This document shows, piece after piece, positions 15,761 to 24,126 of a DNA stretch of 64,000 nucleotides. The stretch comes from Dysosmobacter sp. Marseille-Q4140 (GTDB taxonomy: Bacteria; Bacillota; Clostridia; Oscillospirales; Oscillospiraceae): the NCBI GenBank assembly GCA_018228705.1, contig CP073694.1:1488001-1552000 (forward strand). The letters are read 5' to 3'. The number at the start of each line of letters is the position of its first letter. Positions within the stretch are counted from its first letter, which is position 1. The position numbers were made by a program, and so were the translations under genes. Under the pieces are notes generated by a model. That model was given only the letters and a program-made list of their open reading frames with translations, ran no database searches and was not told where the DNA came from.

Positions 15761-16660
15761 TCAAATTTTTTCTTCTTTTTTCTCCAGAGACGCCAGCATG
15801 GCCTCCAGGTCCTGCCGATTGAAGTGCTGGACGTTGTCGCAGAAGCGGCAGGTCAGCTCCGCCTCGCCCTTCTCGTCGATCAGGGCCCGCAGCTCCTCCC
15901 GGCCGATGCTGAGCAGGGCCCGCTCCATCCGCTCCCGGCTGCAGTAGCAGCGGTACTCGACGTCGCTGCGCTCCAGAATCTCCAGGTCGAAGTCCGACAG
16001 CACCCGGTACAAAAGGGCCTCGGGGTCGTCATTCTCCTGCAGGAGGCCCGTCACGGACCCGGCCGCCAGGATGCCGCCCTCCACCTTGGAGATGGTGTCC
16101 TCGCTGGCCCCGGGCAGCAGCTGGATGAGATAGCCGCCCGCCGCCAGCACGCTCTGGTCCCGGTCCACCAGGACCCCCAGGCCGCAGGCCGTGGGAATCT
16201 GCTCGGACTCCACGAAGTAGGCCGCCAGATCCTCGGCGATCTCGCCGCCCAGCAGGCCCACGCTGCCCACATAGGGCTCCTTCATGTTCAGGTCCCGGAT
16301 CACCGTCAGAGTGCCGTCGCAGCCCACGGCGGCGCCCACGTCCAGCTTTCCGTCGGGCCGCAGGGGCAGGTCCACCGCCGGGTTGTCCACAGTGCCCCGG
16401 ACGTTGCCCTCGTTGTCGGACACCGCCAGCAGCGTGCCCAGGGGGCCGCCGCCCTTGATCTGAAGGGTGACGCTGGCGCCGTCCCCCTTCAGGGCGTTGC
16501 CCATCATGGACGCCGCCGCCAGGGTCCGTCCCAGGGCCGCCGTGGCCACCGGCAGCGTCTTGTGGATCTGCCGGGCCCGCTCCGTCAATCCCCGGGTGGA
16601 CACCGCCACCGCTTTTACCGCGCCGTCTCTGGAGATGGCGCGTACCAGTTGATCGCTCAT
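15761..16660 (-). CDS. hslO: Hsp33 redox-regulated chaperone
   Basis: A 299-residue Hsp33 holdase chaperone of the cytoplasm, activated by oxidation. The C-terminal zinc switch is complete: CxC at C238/C240 (RCYCSR) and CxxC at C271/C274 (LTCRFCDN). The length matches the family. The gene is 20 bp downstream of a methyltransferase gene on the same strand, probably in the YerC-methyltransferase-hslO transcript. Confidence 0.95.
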   Translation of the reverse strand: MSDQLVRAISRDGAVKAVAVSTRGLTERARQIHKTLPVATAALGRTLAAASMMGNALKGDGASVTLQIKGGGPLGTLLAVSDNEGNVRGTVDNPAVDLPLRPDGKLDVGAAVGCDGTLTVIRDLNMKEPYVGSVGLLGGEIAEDLAAYFVESEQIPTACGLGVLVDRDQSVLAAGGYLIQLLPGASEDTISKVEGGILAAGSVTGLLQENDDPEALLYRVLSDFDLEILERSDVEYRCYCSRERMERALLSIGREELRALIDEKGEAELTCRFCDNVQHFNRQDLEAMLASLEKKEEKI

Positions 16661-16679
16661 ATTCTCGCCTTTCTCAATT

Positions 16680-17444
16680 TCATTCTGCCGGCCGCTGGGC
16701 CGTGATGATCCAGCGGTCCTCCGTGGGCTTGGGCGGGCGGCTGGTCAGGTCGCCCGTCAGCTTCACGTTCGTGAAGCCTGCCTCCGCCAGGGCCTGCCGC
16801 AGCTCCTCCTCCGTCCAGGCCCGCTCCCGGTGCTCCTCAAAGGAGCGGTCCCAGGCGCCGTCGGCCCGCTGGCGGAACAAGTCCACCTGATAGGTGCAGG
16901 TCTGCCGCTTCTCGGAGAAGAAGGTGCGCCAGACGCACAAGCTCTCCTCCGTCTCGTCCATGTAGATCTGCCGGTCCATCCGCCGGAGCTTCCAGGGGGT
17001 GTTCACGTCGAAGAGAAACCATCCGCCGGGCCTGAGCCACCGGAACACCCGCCGGAAGGTCTCCTGGAGATCCGCGGGCCGGGTCAGGTAGTTGACCGCA
17101 TCCAGGGTGCAGATTGCCGCGTCCACCGGCTCCAGAAGCCGCAGACGGGGCATGGTCTGGTGCAGGAACAACGGCGGCCGCTCCGTCAGAGCCGCCGCCT
17201 TAGTCATAGCCTGGGTCAGCATCTCCTCCGAGGCGTCGGTGGCTGTCACCTCATAGCCCCTCTGGGCCAGAAGGCAGGCCATGGTGCCGGTGCCGCAGGC
17301 CAGATCCAGCACCGTCCGCACCGGAATGGGGCTCTTTCGGAACTGCCGCTCCAGATAGTCTGCCCGGCGCAGATACCCCACATCCACTGTCAGCTCATCG
17401 TAGCTGGCGGCCAGGGCCTGATACCGGCTCACTTCTTCTTGCAT
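16680..17444 (-). CDS. SAM-dependent class I methyltransferase
   Basis: A 254-residue class I methyltransferase. SAM motif I is VLDLACGTGTMA at about 45-56, followed by ATDASEEML, and an acidic LDAVNYL motif. The C-terminal half resembles small-molecule methyltransferases of the YqeM/ubiE-like groups common in Firmicutes. Its start overlaps the end of the YerC-like gene by 16 bp. The substrate is not evident. Confidence 0.85.
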   Translation of the reverse strand: MQEEVSRYQALAASYDELTVDVGYLRRADYLERQFRKSPIPVRTVLDLACGTGTMACLLAQRGYEVTATDASEEMLTQAMTKAAALTERPPLFLHQTMPRLRLLEPVDAAICTLDAVNYLTRPADLQETFRRVFRWLRPGGWFLFDVNTPWKLRRMDRQIYMDETEESLCVWRTFFSEKRQTCTYQVDLFRQRADGAWDRSFEEHRERAWTEEELRQALAEAGFTNVKLTGDLTSRPPKPTEDRWIITAQRPAE

Positions 17445-17719
17445 CGCTCAAACAGCTTGGCATAGGCGCCGGTGCCGTAACTGAGGGACCGGTTCACCCG
17501 GCTGATGGTGGCGCTGGAGGCGCCGGTGCGCTCCAGGATATCGTTATAGATCATGCCGTCGTACAGCAGTGAAGCCACCTCGAACCGCTGCTCCATGGCC
17601 CGCAGTTCCGACACTGTACACAAATCCTGGAAGAACTCGTAGCACTCCTGTTCGTCCTTCAGCTGCAGGATGGCTTTGTACAGCTGATCGCTTTTTTCCT
17701 TTTTGCCGATCTTAACCAT
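17429..17719 (-). CDS. YerC/YecD family TrpR-related protein
   Basis: A 96-residue protein of the TrpR-like YerC/YecD family. The helix-turn-helix is NDILERTGASSATISRVNRSL near residues 56-76, and ELRAMEQRFEVASLLYDG is typical. The ATG at 17719 is taken rather than the in-frame GTG at 17728 because AAAGGG lies 8 bp upstream of it. A DNA-binding regulator of unknown target. Confidence 0.88.
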   Translation of the reverse strand: MVKIGKKEKSDQLYKAILQLKDEQECYEFFQDLCTVSELRAMEQRFEVASLLYDGMIYNDILERTGASSATISRVNRSLSYGTGAYAKLFERCKKK

Positions 17720-17776
17720 ATGGCACACCCTTTCTGGGATCGTTCCAGCAATCTGGGCGGCTGTCCGCCTTCAAGT

Positions 17777-17805
17777 ATTTTAACATTCTACTGCGTGAAA
17801 GTAAA
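17777..17805 (-). promoter_or_regulatory. Promoter of the YerC-methyltransferase-hslO operon
   Basis: Minus-strand TTTACT (17800-17805), 17 bp, TAAAAT (17777-17782), about 50 bp upstream of the YerC-like start. Confidence 0.6.
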
Positions 17806-17913
17806 GGGGGCTGACAGGGAAATTTTTCACACTTTAAAGCGCGGGCCGTCACCCCTTTGGCACCGCCGGCATAGGCTGGAGCAAAGTTTCACGTCAGGAA
17901 GGAGCGGCGGCCC

Positions 17914-18636
17914 ATGCCCACAATTTTGACCCAACTGTCCACGGAGCCACTGGCGGCGGAGCGGACCTGGACCGTGGAGGAGATCCCGGTCCTGACCGCC
18001 TCCGTCTCCCTGCCCACTCCGGCGGAGGGCGCGTCCGGCGCCGCCGCCCGCCGCATCCGACGGTACTACCAGCTGCAGAGCCGTGCTTTCCTGCGGTATT
18101 GCCAACGGTGGCTTCTGCCGGAGGCGGAGGCGGAATACCGCGCCGCCCTGACCGCCAGCGCGCCTCTGCCGCAGCTTCGGGCGGAGCTGTCGTACCAGGT
18201 CACCTACAACGAAGGCGGGCTCTGGAGCCTTTACACCCAGTCCCGGGAGCGGGGGGCCGACGGCCGGACCCTGCTGACCCGCCGGGGCGACACCTGGGAT
18301 CTGGCCAGCGGCTATCCGGTGCCGCTGGCGGCCTTTTTCCCCAGGCGCTGCGGCTGGAAAAAGGCGCTGCTGGCCGCCGCGGAGGCGGAGATCCGCCGCC
18401 GGGAAGCCGCCGGAGCCGCCCGGTGGAACGAGGACTGGCGGCGGTCTCTGCGGCGGCGGTTCAACCCGGAGAACTTCTATCTGACCGGCGACGGTCTGGC
18501 CTTTTTCTACCCCATGTACGCCCTGGCTCCTGCCGCCTCCGGCATCCCGGTGTTCACGCTGCCCTACGGGGCCGGAGGGCCTGCGCTCCCGGTCCGGGAG
18601 ACACCGGAGGAAACAGCAGCGCCGCCGGTCAGATAG
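17914..18636 (+). CDS. DUF3298-like (RsiV C-terminal-like) protein
   Basis: A 240-residue protein whose C-terminal half resembles the DUF3298 domain of RsiV and related proteins: NPENFYLTGDGLAFFYPMY near residues 185-203 is the hallmark. Unlike RsiV it has no membrane anchor and no signal peptide, so it should be cytosolic unless exported another way. GGAAGGAGCGG precedes the ATG. It is divergent from YerC and convergent with the AGCS symporter. The function is unknown. Confidence 0.6.
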   Translation: MPTILTQLSTEPLAAERTWTVEEIPVLTASVSLPTPAEGASGAAARRIRRYYQLQSRAFLRYCQRWLLPEAEAEYRAALTASAPLPQLRAELSYQVTYNEGGLWSLYTQSRERGADGRTLLTRRGDTWDLASGYPVPLAAFFPRRCGWKKALLAAAEAEIRRREAAGAARWNEDWRRSLRRRFNPENFYLTGDGLAFFYPMYALAPAASGIPVFTLPYGAGGPALPVRETPEETAAPPVR

Positions 18637-18661
18637 GCCGGCGGCGCCTGCGAAGCGGCAG

Positions 18662-20050
18662 TTATTTCTTTGCCTCGTCTCCCTGCTTCACGGCCTTGAC
18701 CACCATGGAGGTCAGGGCAAACAGGGCGATGGCGTTGGGAATGACCATCAGCTGGTTGAACATATCGGTCAGGCCCCACACCAGGTCGCTGGAGGTGACG
18801 GTGCCCAGGAAGATGAACACCAGGGCCACCAGCATATAGACCACCACGGACTTGCGGCCGAAGAGGTAGATCATGTTGATCTTGCCGAAGAGGTTCCAGC
18901 CCAGGATGGTGGAGAAGGCGAAGAAGAACAGGCACACGGCCACGAACATGGCGCCGGCGTTGGAGCCGAATACGGAGCCGAAGGCATTCTGGGCCAGGTT
19001 GGTGTTGTTGATGGTGGCGGCCACGGCGTCGGTATACCCGGCGCTGAGGGGACCGTCGGCGGTGTACATGGTGGAGATGATGACCAGGGCGTTGAGGGTC
19101 AGCACCACGAAGGTGTCGATGAACACGCCCACCATGGCCACCACGCCCTGATCGTGGGGCTTGGCCACGTTGGCCTGGGCATGGGCGTGAGGCGTGGAGC
19201 CCATGCCGGCCTCATTGGAGAACAGGCCGCGCTTGGCACCCTGGCTGATGGCGATTTTCAACGCGGATCCGATACCGCCGCCGATGATGGCGTTGGGGGC
19301 GAAAGCGTATTTAAAGATCATGGCGAAGGTGGCGGGGATATAGGTGATCCGCATGACCAGCACCACCAGGCCGCCCAGCAGGAAGATGGCCGCCATGATG
19401 GGCACCAGCTTCTCCGTGACGGAGGCCAGGCGCTGCACGCCGCCCAGGAAGATCACGGCGCAGATGATCACCAGGATCACGCCCACCAGCCAGGTGGGGA
19501 CACCAAAGGCGGTGTTGAAGGTGGAGCCGATGGAGTTGGACTGGACCATGCAGCCGAAGAAGCCCAGGGCCAGGATGATGGCGATGGCGAAGAAGCCCGC
19601 CAGGAACTTGCCGAAGCCGCCGGTGAAGGCGGTGGTGATGTAGTAAACGGGACCGCCCTGGATGTTGCCGTCGGCGTCCTTCTTCCGGGTCTGCTGGGCC
19701 AGCACGGCCTCAGAGTAGATGGTGGCCATGCCGAAGAAGGCGATGATCCACATCCAGAAGATGGCGCCGGGGCCGCCGGCCAGAATGGCGCCGGAGGCGC
19801 CCACGATATTGCCGGTGCCCACCTGAGCGGCGATAGCGGTGGCCAGAGCCTGGAAGGAGCTCATACCGCTCTCCTGCCGGCCGCCCCGCAGGGACAGGTT
19901 TCCAAAGACCTTCCGCATGCCCTCGCCGAAGCAGCGGACCTGGACGAAGCGGGTCTTGACGGAGAACCACAGTCCCACGGCGATCAGCAAAATCACCAAG
20001 ATGTAGTCCGACAGGTACGTATTGACGGTGTTTACGATGTTGAGCAGCAT
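18662..20050 (-). CDS. AGCS family Na+/alanine-glycine symporter
   Basis: A 462-residue alanine/glycine:cation symporter with many hydrophobic helices and family motifs such as QVGTGNIVGASGAILAGGPG and FSNEAGMGSTPHAHA. The ATG at 20050 follows AGAGAGGGAG; the longer reading frame to 20254 runs into the riboswitch and is not coding. The tandem glycine riboswitch in the leader indicates that glycine is the physiologically relevant substrate. The protein is in the cytoplasmic membrane. Confidence 0.93.
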   Translation of the reverse strand: MLLNIVNTVNTYLSDYILVILLIAVGLWFSVKTRFVQVRCFGEGMRKVFGNLSLRGGRQESGMSSFQALATAIAAQVGTGNIVGASGAILAGGPGAIFWMWIIAFFGMATIYSEAVLAQQTRKKDADGNIQGGPVYYITTAFTGGFGKFLAGFFAIAIILALGFFGCMVQSNSIGSTFNTAFGVPTWLVGVILVIICAVIFLGGVQRLASVTEKLVPIMAAIFLLGGLVVLVMRITYIPATFAMIFKYAFAPNAIIGGGIGSALKIAISQGAKRGLFSNEAGMGSTPHAHAQANVAKPHDQGVVAMVGVFIDTFVVLTLNALVIISTMYTADGPLSAGYTDAVAATINNTNLAQNAFGSVFGSNAGAMFVAVCLFFFAFSTILGWNLFGKINMIYLFGRKSVVVYMLVALVFIFLGTVTSSDLVWGLTDMFNQLMVIPNAIALFALTSMVVKAVKQGDEAKK

Positions 20051-20083
20051 GTTTCTCCCTCTCTTTTCCCGGCAAGACGACGC

Positions 20084-20122
20084 AAAAAAGAGCCGGAGAC
20101 CGCCAGCGGCGGTATCCAGCCC
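20084..20122 (-). terminator. Riboswitch expression-platform terminator
   Basis: On the minus strand a 15-bp stem with two wobbles and one mismatch (3' arm GGCGGTCTCCGGCTC) is followed by TTTTTT. It lies between the glycine aptamers and the symporter start, so control is probably by transcription termination. Confidence 0.8.
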
Positions 20123-20167
20123 AACAGCGACGAACAGCCGCGGCACCGCGGACGGTGCCGTGCGTTC

Positions 20168-20335
20168 CCACTCTGTCCTTTTACCTGAGAGATTCAGCGG
20201 ATTTCTCCGCCTTGCACCTTCGGTACTCGTTGCTGAGCTTCTCCAGAGCGACATCCGTTTTTAGTCCCCGCCCGGTCCCGGGCGCCTGAGAGTGTTACTC
20301 CTTCGGCAGGCTGTGCGCCGTTTTCCTAAAAACTT
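20168..20335 (-). ncRNA. Tandem glycine riboswitch
   Basis: Two glycine aptamer cores are readable on the minus strand. The first contains TGCCGAAGGAGTAAC and CTCTCAGG and is closed by GTTTTTAG/CTAAAAAC. The second contains TACCGAAGGTGCAA, then TCTCTCAGGTAAAAGGAC and closes with CTCTG/CAGAG. Both cores show the conserved CCGAAGG and CTCAGG elements of the gcvT motif. The element lies 118 bp upstream of the AGCS symporter with a terminator between. Whether glycine turns expression on or off cannot be settled by eye. Confidence 0.92.
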
Positions 20336-20351
20336 CCCTTGCCGTTATGAA

Positions 20352-20380
20352 ATTATGTAGTAATATATAGCACTTTACAA
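20352..20380 (-). promoter_or_regulatory. Promoter of the glycine riboswitch transcript
   Basis: Minus-strand TTGTAA (20375-20380), 17 bp, CATAAT (20352-20357), placing the start just ahead of aptamer 1. Confidence 0.6.
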
Positions 20381-20406
20381 CGCAGAAGTCAACAGGGCTT
20401 TTGCGC

Positions 20407-20438
20407 AGTCCCCGTCCGGCATCCGCCGGGCGGGGACT
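20407..20438 (-). terminator. Hairpin after the PfkB kinase gene
   Basis: A 14-bp stem with one mismatch (AGTCCCCG arm) directly after the kinase stop. There is no T run, so it may be a weak or Rho-assisted terminator. Confidence 0.4.
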
Positions 20439-20446
20439 ATGTCCGG

Positions 20447-21328
20447 TCAATAGAACTCCTTGATGTAGGCCAGCACATCCTCCCGGGTGCCCTGGAAGGG
20501 GCCCGGGGTCTCCATCTTCAAAGAAACCAGGGCGGTGCAGTACTGAAGGGCGTCCTTGATGTCCGCGCGCTGGCGCTCGGTGATGTAGCCGGCGAAGGTG
20601 GTGTCACCCCGGCCGGTGCGGCCGGAGAGGTTCCGGGCCTTGATGGGGCAGGTGTAGATCTCCTTGCCGTCGTAGGCCAGGACCTCGGTGTTGTGGGTGA
20701 TGAGGACCTCCTTGGCGCCCCAGCTGTACAGCAGCTTCGCGGCCTCGGCCCGGTCGGTCAGGCCCGTCAGGATCTCCGCCTCGGCGGCGTCGGTCTTGAG
20801 ATAGTCGATGCAGGGGAGGTACTCCTTCTTCTCCGCCCAGTCGTGGAAGGCCATGGTCTTGTCGGCCTCCACATGGCGCAGCAGGCACTGGACGTCCACG
20901 GCCACCTTGCCGTGCTTGGCAGCCTCGGCGAAGAGGGCGCCGTCAAAGTCTCCGTAGACCAGACCAGCGAAGTGGTAGATCTTGGTCTCCACCTCCGGCA
21001 GCTCGTCGAACCGGAAGGGATCGCACACGCCCATGGAGGTGCACGCCCGCTTCTCCTTGTCGGCGGTGAAGTACTGGTTGCGGATGGAGCAGGTGGCGGC
21101 AGAGGGCTTCCAGTACACGTCGGCGCCGGAGCCGGCAAAGCGCTCCTCCACATTGGCGTCGGCGGGGTTCAGCTTGGTGAACACGGCGGTACGGTTGCCG
21201 GACTTGGCCGCCGCGAAGCCGGAGGCCACCACGGCGCCGCCCACCTCCTTGCGCTCGTTGCCCTGATAGTCGATGTTGTGGTCCAGGGATACCGGTCCGA
21301 TGACCAGCACGTCATAGGCCTTTGCCAT
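20447..21328 (-). CDS. PfkB family carbohydrate kinase
   Basis: A 293-residue ribokinase/PfkB-family kinase. The N-terminal glycine-rich VGGAVVASGFAAAKSG segment and the C-terminal GRTGRGDTTFAGYI (anion-hole and catalytic Asp, near 240-252) are visible; the usual GAGD is GRGD here. The sugar or nucleoside substrate is not identifiable. It lies 21 bp downstream of the MgtC pair and may be cotranscribed with it. Confidence 0.85.
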   Translation of the reverse strand: MAKAYDVLVIGPVSLDHNIDYQGNERKEVGGAVVASGFAAAKSGNRTAVFTKLNPADANVEERFAGSGADVYWKPSAATCSIRNQYFTADKEKRACTSMGVCDPFRFDELPEVETKIYHFAGLVYGDFDGALFAEAAKHGKVAVDVQCLLRHVEADKTMAFHDWAEKKEYLPCIDYLKTDAAEAEILTGLTDRAEAAKLLYSWGAKEVLITHNTEVLAYDGKEIYTCPIKARNLSGRTGRGDTTFAGYITERQRADIKDALQYCTALVSLKMETPGPFQGTREDVLAYIKEFY

Positions 21329-21349
21329 ATGTATTCTCCTTTCGTTGTA

Positions 21350-22042
21350 TCAAAGCTCTTCCACGGAGATCACGCCCTGGGTGGCGTGTACCCCCGCCAG
21401 CACCCGCTCCACACCGCACTTCTTGTTCAGCTGCAGCGTGAACAGGGCACAGGCGTTGTGCTTTTCCGTCTCGGTGGAGCGGGTGATCTCCATGTTCAAA
21501 ACCTTCAGATTCAGCTCCCGGAACAGCTTCAGCACGTTTTCCAGACAGTCCTTATTGGTGTACTCCATGTACAGATTGACCTCCGGGGCGTTGTCCAGCA
21601 CCCGGTATTCCAGCTTGGAGAAAAACATCTCCGCGGCCAGGATCAGCAGCGTGGCGAAGATGCCGCCCTCGAAAAAGCCGCCGCCCAGGCACAGACCGAT
21701 CACCGCCGCGGCCCAGAGGCCCGCCGCCGTGGTCAGGCCCTTCACCCGGCGGCGCCGGGTGACGATGATGCAGCCTGCGCCGATGAAGCCGATGCCGGCC
21801 ACCACCTGGGCGCCCAGCCGGGCCATATCGGTGTAGTAGTGCATGTACAGATACAGGTACTGGCTGGTCAGCGTGGTCATGGCCGCACCCAGACAGATCA
21901 GAATGTGGGTGCGGAAACCGGCGGGCCGGCGCTTGTACTCCCGCTCCAGGCCGATGATGCCGCCGCAGACGACCGCCAGGACCATCCGCAGGCAGATGGA
22001 GGCCATCGTCACATCCCGCAAGCCGTCAAAAATGGATAACAT
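21350..22042 (-). CDS. MgtC/SapB family membrane protein, copy 2
   Basis: A 230-residue MgtC/SapB family protein with about five N-terminal transmembrane helices (to about residue 140) and a C-terminal ACT-like cytosolic domain. Family motifs are GGIIGLEREYKRRPAGFRTHILICLGAA and GIGFIGAGCI. It is the second of two tandem paralogs, 16 bp after the first. MgtC proteins are linked to magnesium homeostasis or envelope stress; the exact role here is unknown. Confidence 0.88.
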   Translation of the reverse strand: MLSIFDGLRDVTMASICLRMVLAVVCGGIIGLEREYKRRPAGFRTHILICLGAAMTTLTSQYLYLYMHYYTDMARLGAQVVAGIGFIGAGCIIVTRRRRVKGLTTAAGLWAAAVIGLCLGGGFFEGGIFATLLILAAEMFFSKLEYRVLDNAPEVNLYMEYTNKDCLENVLKLFRELNLKVLNMEITRSTETEKHNACALFTLQLNKKCGVERVLAGVHATQGVISVEEL

Positions 22043-22058
22043 CTCGTTTCCTCCCCTC

Positions 22059-22784
22059 TCAGATCTCGTCGATGGCGTAGACGCTCTCCAGCTCCGAAAT
22101 GGCCGCCAGCACGCGCGTATGGGCCTGTTTCTGGTTCATTCGGATGAAGAAGATGGCGCTGGGGTTCCGGGACCGCTCCTCGCGGCCCCGCTCGATCTCC
22201 ACCTCGTAGATCTGGACGTCCTGGGACTTGATGCGGTTGATGATCTCGCCCACATCGTCCAGGGATTGAAACTCCACGTAGATGTTCATGTTCCGGGCAT
22301 TTTCGATGATGGCGGTCTCAATGAAGGGCAGCAGGCGAATGACCAGGAAGATCAGAGCGAAGCACAGCGCCACGCACTCGTAGAAGCCCGCGCCGATGGC
22401 AAGGCCCATGCAGGCCGACGCCCACAGGCCCGCCGCCGTGGTCAGGCCCTTGACCTCCTGCTTGCCGGTGACAATAATCGTGCCCGCGCCCAGGAAGCCG
22501 ATGCCGTTGATGACCTGGGCGCCGAAACGGCTGACGTCGGTCCGCAGGCCGATCTCTGCCGCCAGCTCCGTCCACTCGTGAGTCACCATATAAAATTCAT
22601 ACTGACTGAGGATCACCGTCAGCGCCGCGCCCATGCATACCAGCATATAGGTGCGGAAGCCGGCAGGCCGGCGCTTGCGCACCCGCTCCAAGCCAATCAG
22701 TCCGCCGAACAGCATCGCCAGCAGCAGCCGCAGCAGGACGGAAACGGTACTCATTTCCCGCAGCCAATCCAGTTGGGCGATCAT
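22059..22784 (-). CDS. MgtC/SapB family membrane protein, copy 1
   Basis: A 241-residue MgtC/SapB protein, paralogous to the next gene, with RRPAGFRTYMLVCMGAA and GIGFLGAGTII motifs and a similar C-terminal regulatory domain. The ATG at 22784 follows GGAAGGAGGGGG; the frame to 22937 is not used because it overlaps the promoter. The two paralogs differ most in the cytosolic tail. Confidence 0.88.
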   Translation of the reverse strand: MIAQLDWLREMSTVSVLLRLLLAMLFGGLIGLERVRKRRPAGFRTYMLVCMGAALTVILSQYEFYMVTHEWTELAAEIGLRTDVSRFGAQVINGIGFLGAGTIIVTGKQEVKGLTTAAGLWASACMGLAIGAGFYECVALCFALIFLVIRLLPFIETAIIENARNMNIYVEFQSLDDVGEIINRIKSQDVQIYEVEIERGREERSRNPSAIFFIRMNQKQAHTRVLAAISELESVYAIDEI

Positions 22785-22928
22785 CCCGCCCCCTCCTTCC
22801 CTTTTCCGAGAATTTTTGGAGGCGGTCTTTGAAAACGCTTGCGAAGCAAAAAAGATGGTTCCTTTCGGAAAATTTCCACTTGATTTCGCAAAAAAACTTT
22901 CTTTGCCGTCTCCTGATCGTTTCCTATT

Positions 22929-22957
22929 TTGTATCATGCCAGGGGAGAGAAGTCAAT
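22929..22957 (-). promoter_or_regulatory. Promoter of the mgtC pair
   Basis: Minus-strand TTGACT (22952-22957), 17 bp, TGA-TACAAA (22929-22934, extended -10). It gives a leader of about 140 nt, in which I see no known magnesium riboswitch. Confidence 0.65.
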
Positions 22958-22987
22958 GGCTTTCCGGTCTTTAACAGGCAAGTTTTC

Positions 22988-23012
22988 CAAAAAATCCGCT
23001 TTTTTCAAGCGG
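22988..23012 (-). terminator. Second hairpin downstream of the metallo-beta-lactamase gene
   Basis: Minus-strand CCGCTT, loop of 5, AAGCGG, then ATTTTTTGG. It backs up the GC-rich hairpin at 23090. Confidence 0.6.
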
Positions 23013-23089
23013 TTTTTGAAGTATAATCCATCTTTTTCCATTTTTTGAAAACGTTTACCAAACCTCTGTATCCCCCAGGGGAAAGCAAC

Positions 23090-23119
23090 AAGCTCCGGCC
23101 CCAGAAGGGGCCGGGGCTT
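23090..23119 (-). terminator. Terminator of the sugar-ABC/metallo-beta-lactamase operon
   Basis: A 13-bp stem (AAGCCCCGGCCCC arm, one mismatch, loop TTCT) 10 bp after the stop at 23130, followed by GTTGCTTTC on the minus strand. Confidence 0.6.
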
Positions 23120-23129
23120 GCAGGATCGG

Positions 23130-24122
23130 TCAAAGGGGAAGATACCGTCCTTCCACCACGCCGCCGGGGCCGATGGTAAACTCCAGAGCATGATGGGGAG
23201 GCAGAGGCTCCGCCGCGCCGGGGACCGGGGGGCAGTCGGAGAAGTACAGCCGGGCGCCGCCCTCCGCCGCCATGGTCAGCACGCCGGGATCGGCGCTGTT
23301 GTACCGCCGGTCGCTGGAGGCGCAGCACACCACCGCCCTGGGGGCGATGGCGCGCAGCTGCTGGGCGCTGACACCGTCCCGCTGGCCGTGATGCCCCACC
23401 TTGAAAAGGTCCGCCTGCAGGGCCTCTGCCGGGATATCGCCGTAACCCAGGCAGTTGGTGTCGCCCGGCAGCAGCACACAGGTGCCGCGAAAGTCCAGCC
23501 GCAGCACCAGGCTGAAGTTGTTCATGCGGGCGTCCAGGCGGTCCAGACGGGACCAGAACTCCGCATCCTCCGCAGCATAGACTCCGTCCAGCAGCACCGC
23601 CAGCTCCTCTGCCTGAGAGGCGGAAGGCGCCAGCACCTGGCCCGACAAACCGCTGCACAGGACCCCGTCAAGGGGCGCGGTCACCGCGCGGATCACGCCG
23701 CCCCGCGTTTCCACCAGGGCGCACAGGGTCTGGTAATCGTTCAGGGCCTGGAGGAACTTCCGCCGGGAGAGATTGGCGTCGTCCGGGATCTCCAGGGGGC
23801 GCATCCGCCGGAAAAAGTCCGCCGGCAGCGTCTGCCACAGTTCACCGGGCGTCCAATGCTCCAGCAGGGGCAAAAGGCCGCTGAGATGATCCTCGTGGAT
23901 GTGGGTGCAGACCATTACATCAATGTGGTCCAGGCCCCGGCCGCTGAGATACTCCGCCATGGGCACGCGGCCGGAGGCGCAGTCCGCAAATTCCGCGGGG
24001 TCGTTGCCGCCTCCGTCGATCACCATGACAAACACGCCGTTCTGCCGGGAAGGGTCCGGGCACTCCAGCACCATAGCCTCGCCGTAGCCCACGTTGACGA
24101 ACGTCAGTCTCATCTGTTCCAT
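23130..24122 (-). CDS. ComEC-like metallo-beta-lactamase-fold hydrolase
   Basis: A 330-residue soluble metallo-beta-lactamase-fold protein resembling the hydrolase part of ComEC/Rec2. The metal motif is THIHEDH at 73-79, and VGHHGQRDG follows near residue 228. It lacks the ComEC membrane domains. It starts 4 bp after the end of the sugar permease gene, so it is the last gene of the ABC operon. A phosphodiesterase or nuclease-like role is inferred from the family; a link to sugar uptake is not obvious. The ATG at 24122 was chosen over TTG at 24134; ATG at 24113 is possible. Confidence 0.8.
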   Translation of the reverse strand: MEQMRLTFVNVGYGEAMVLECPDPSRQNGVFVMVIDGGGNDPAEFADCASGRVPMAEYLSGRGLDHIDVMVCTHIHEDHLSGLLPLLEHWTPGELWQTLPADFFRRMRPLEIPDDANLSRRKFLQALNDYQTLCALVETRGGVIRAVTAPLDGVLCSGLSGQVLAPSASQAEELAVLLDGVYAAEDAEFWSRLDRLDARMNNFSLVLRLDFRGTCVLLPGDTNCLGYGDIPAEALQADLFKVGHHGQRDGVSAQQLRAIAPRAVVCCASSDRRYNSADPGVLTMAAEGGARLYFSDCPPVPGAAEPLPPHHALEFTIGPGGVVEGRYLPL

Positions 24123-24126
24123 AGGC

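Noticed and set aside
22785-22928. M-box magnesium riboswitch in the mgtC leader
   Set aside because: None of the conserved M-box sequence blocks could be found in the leader.
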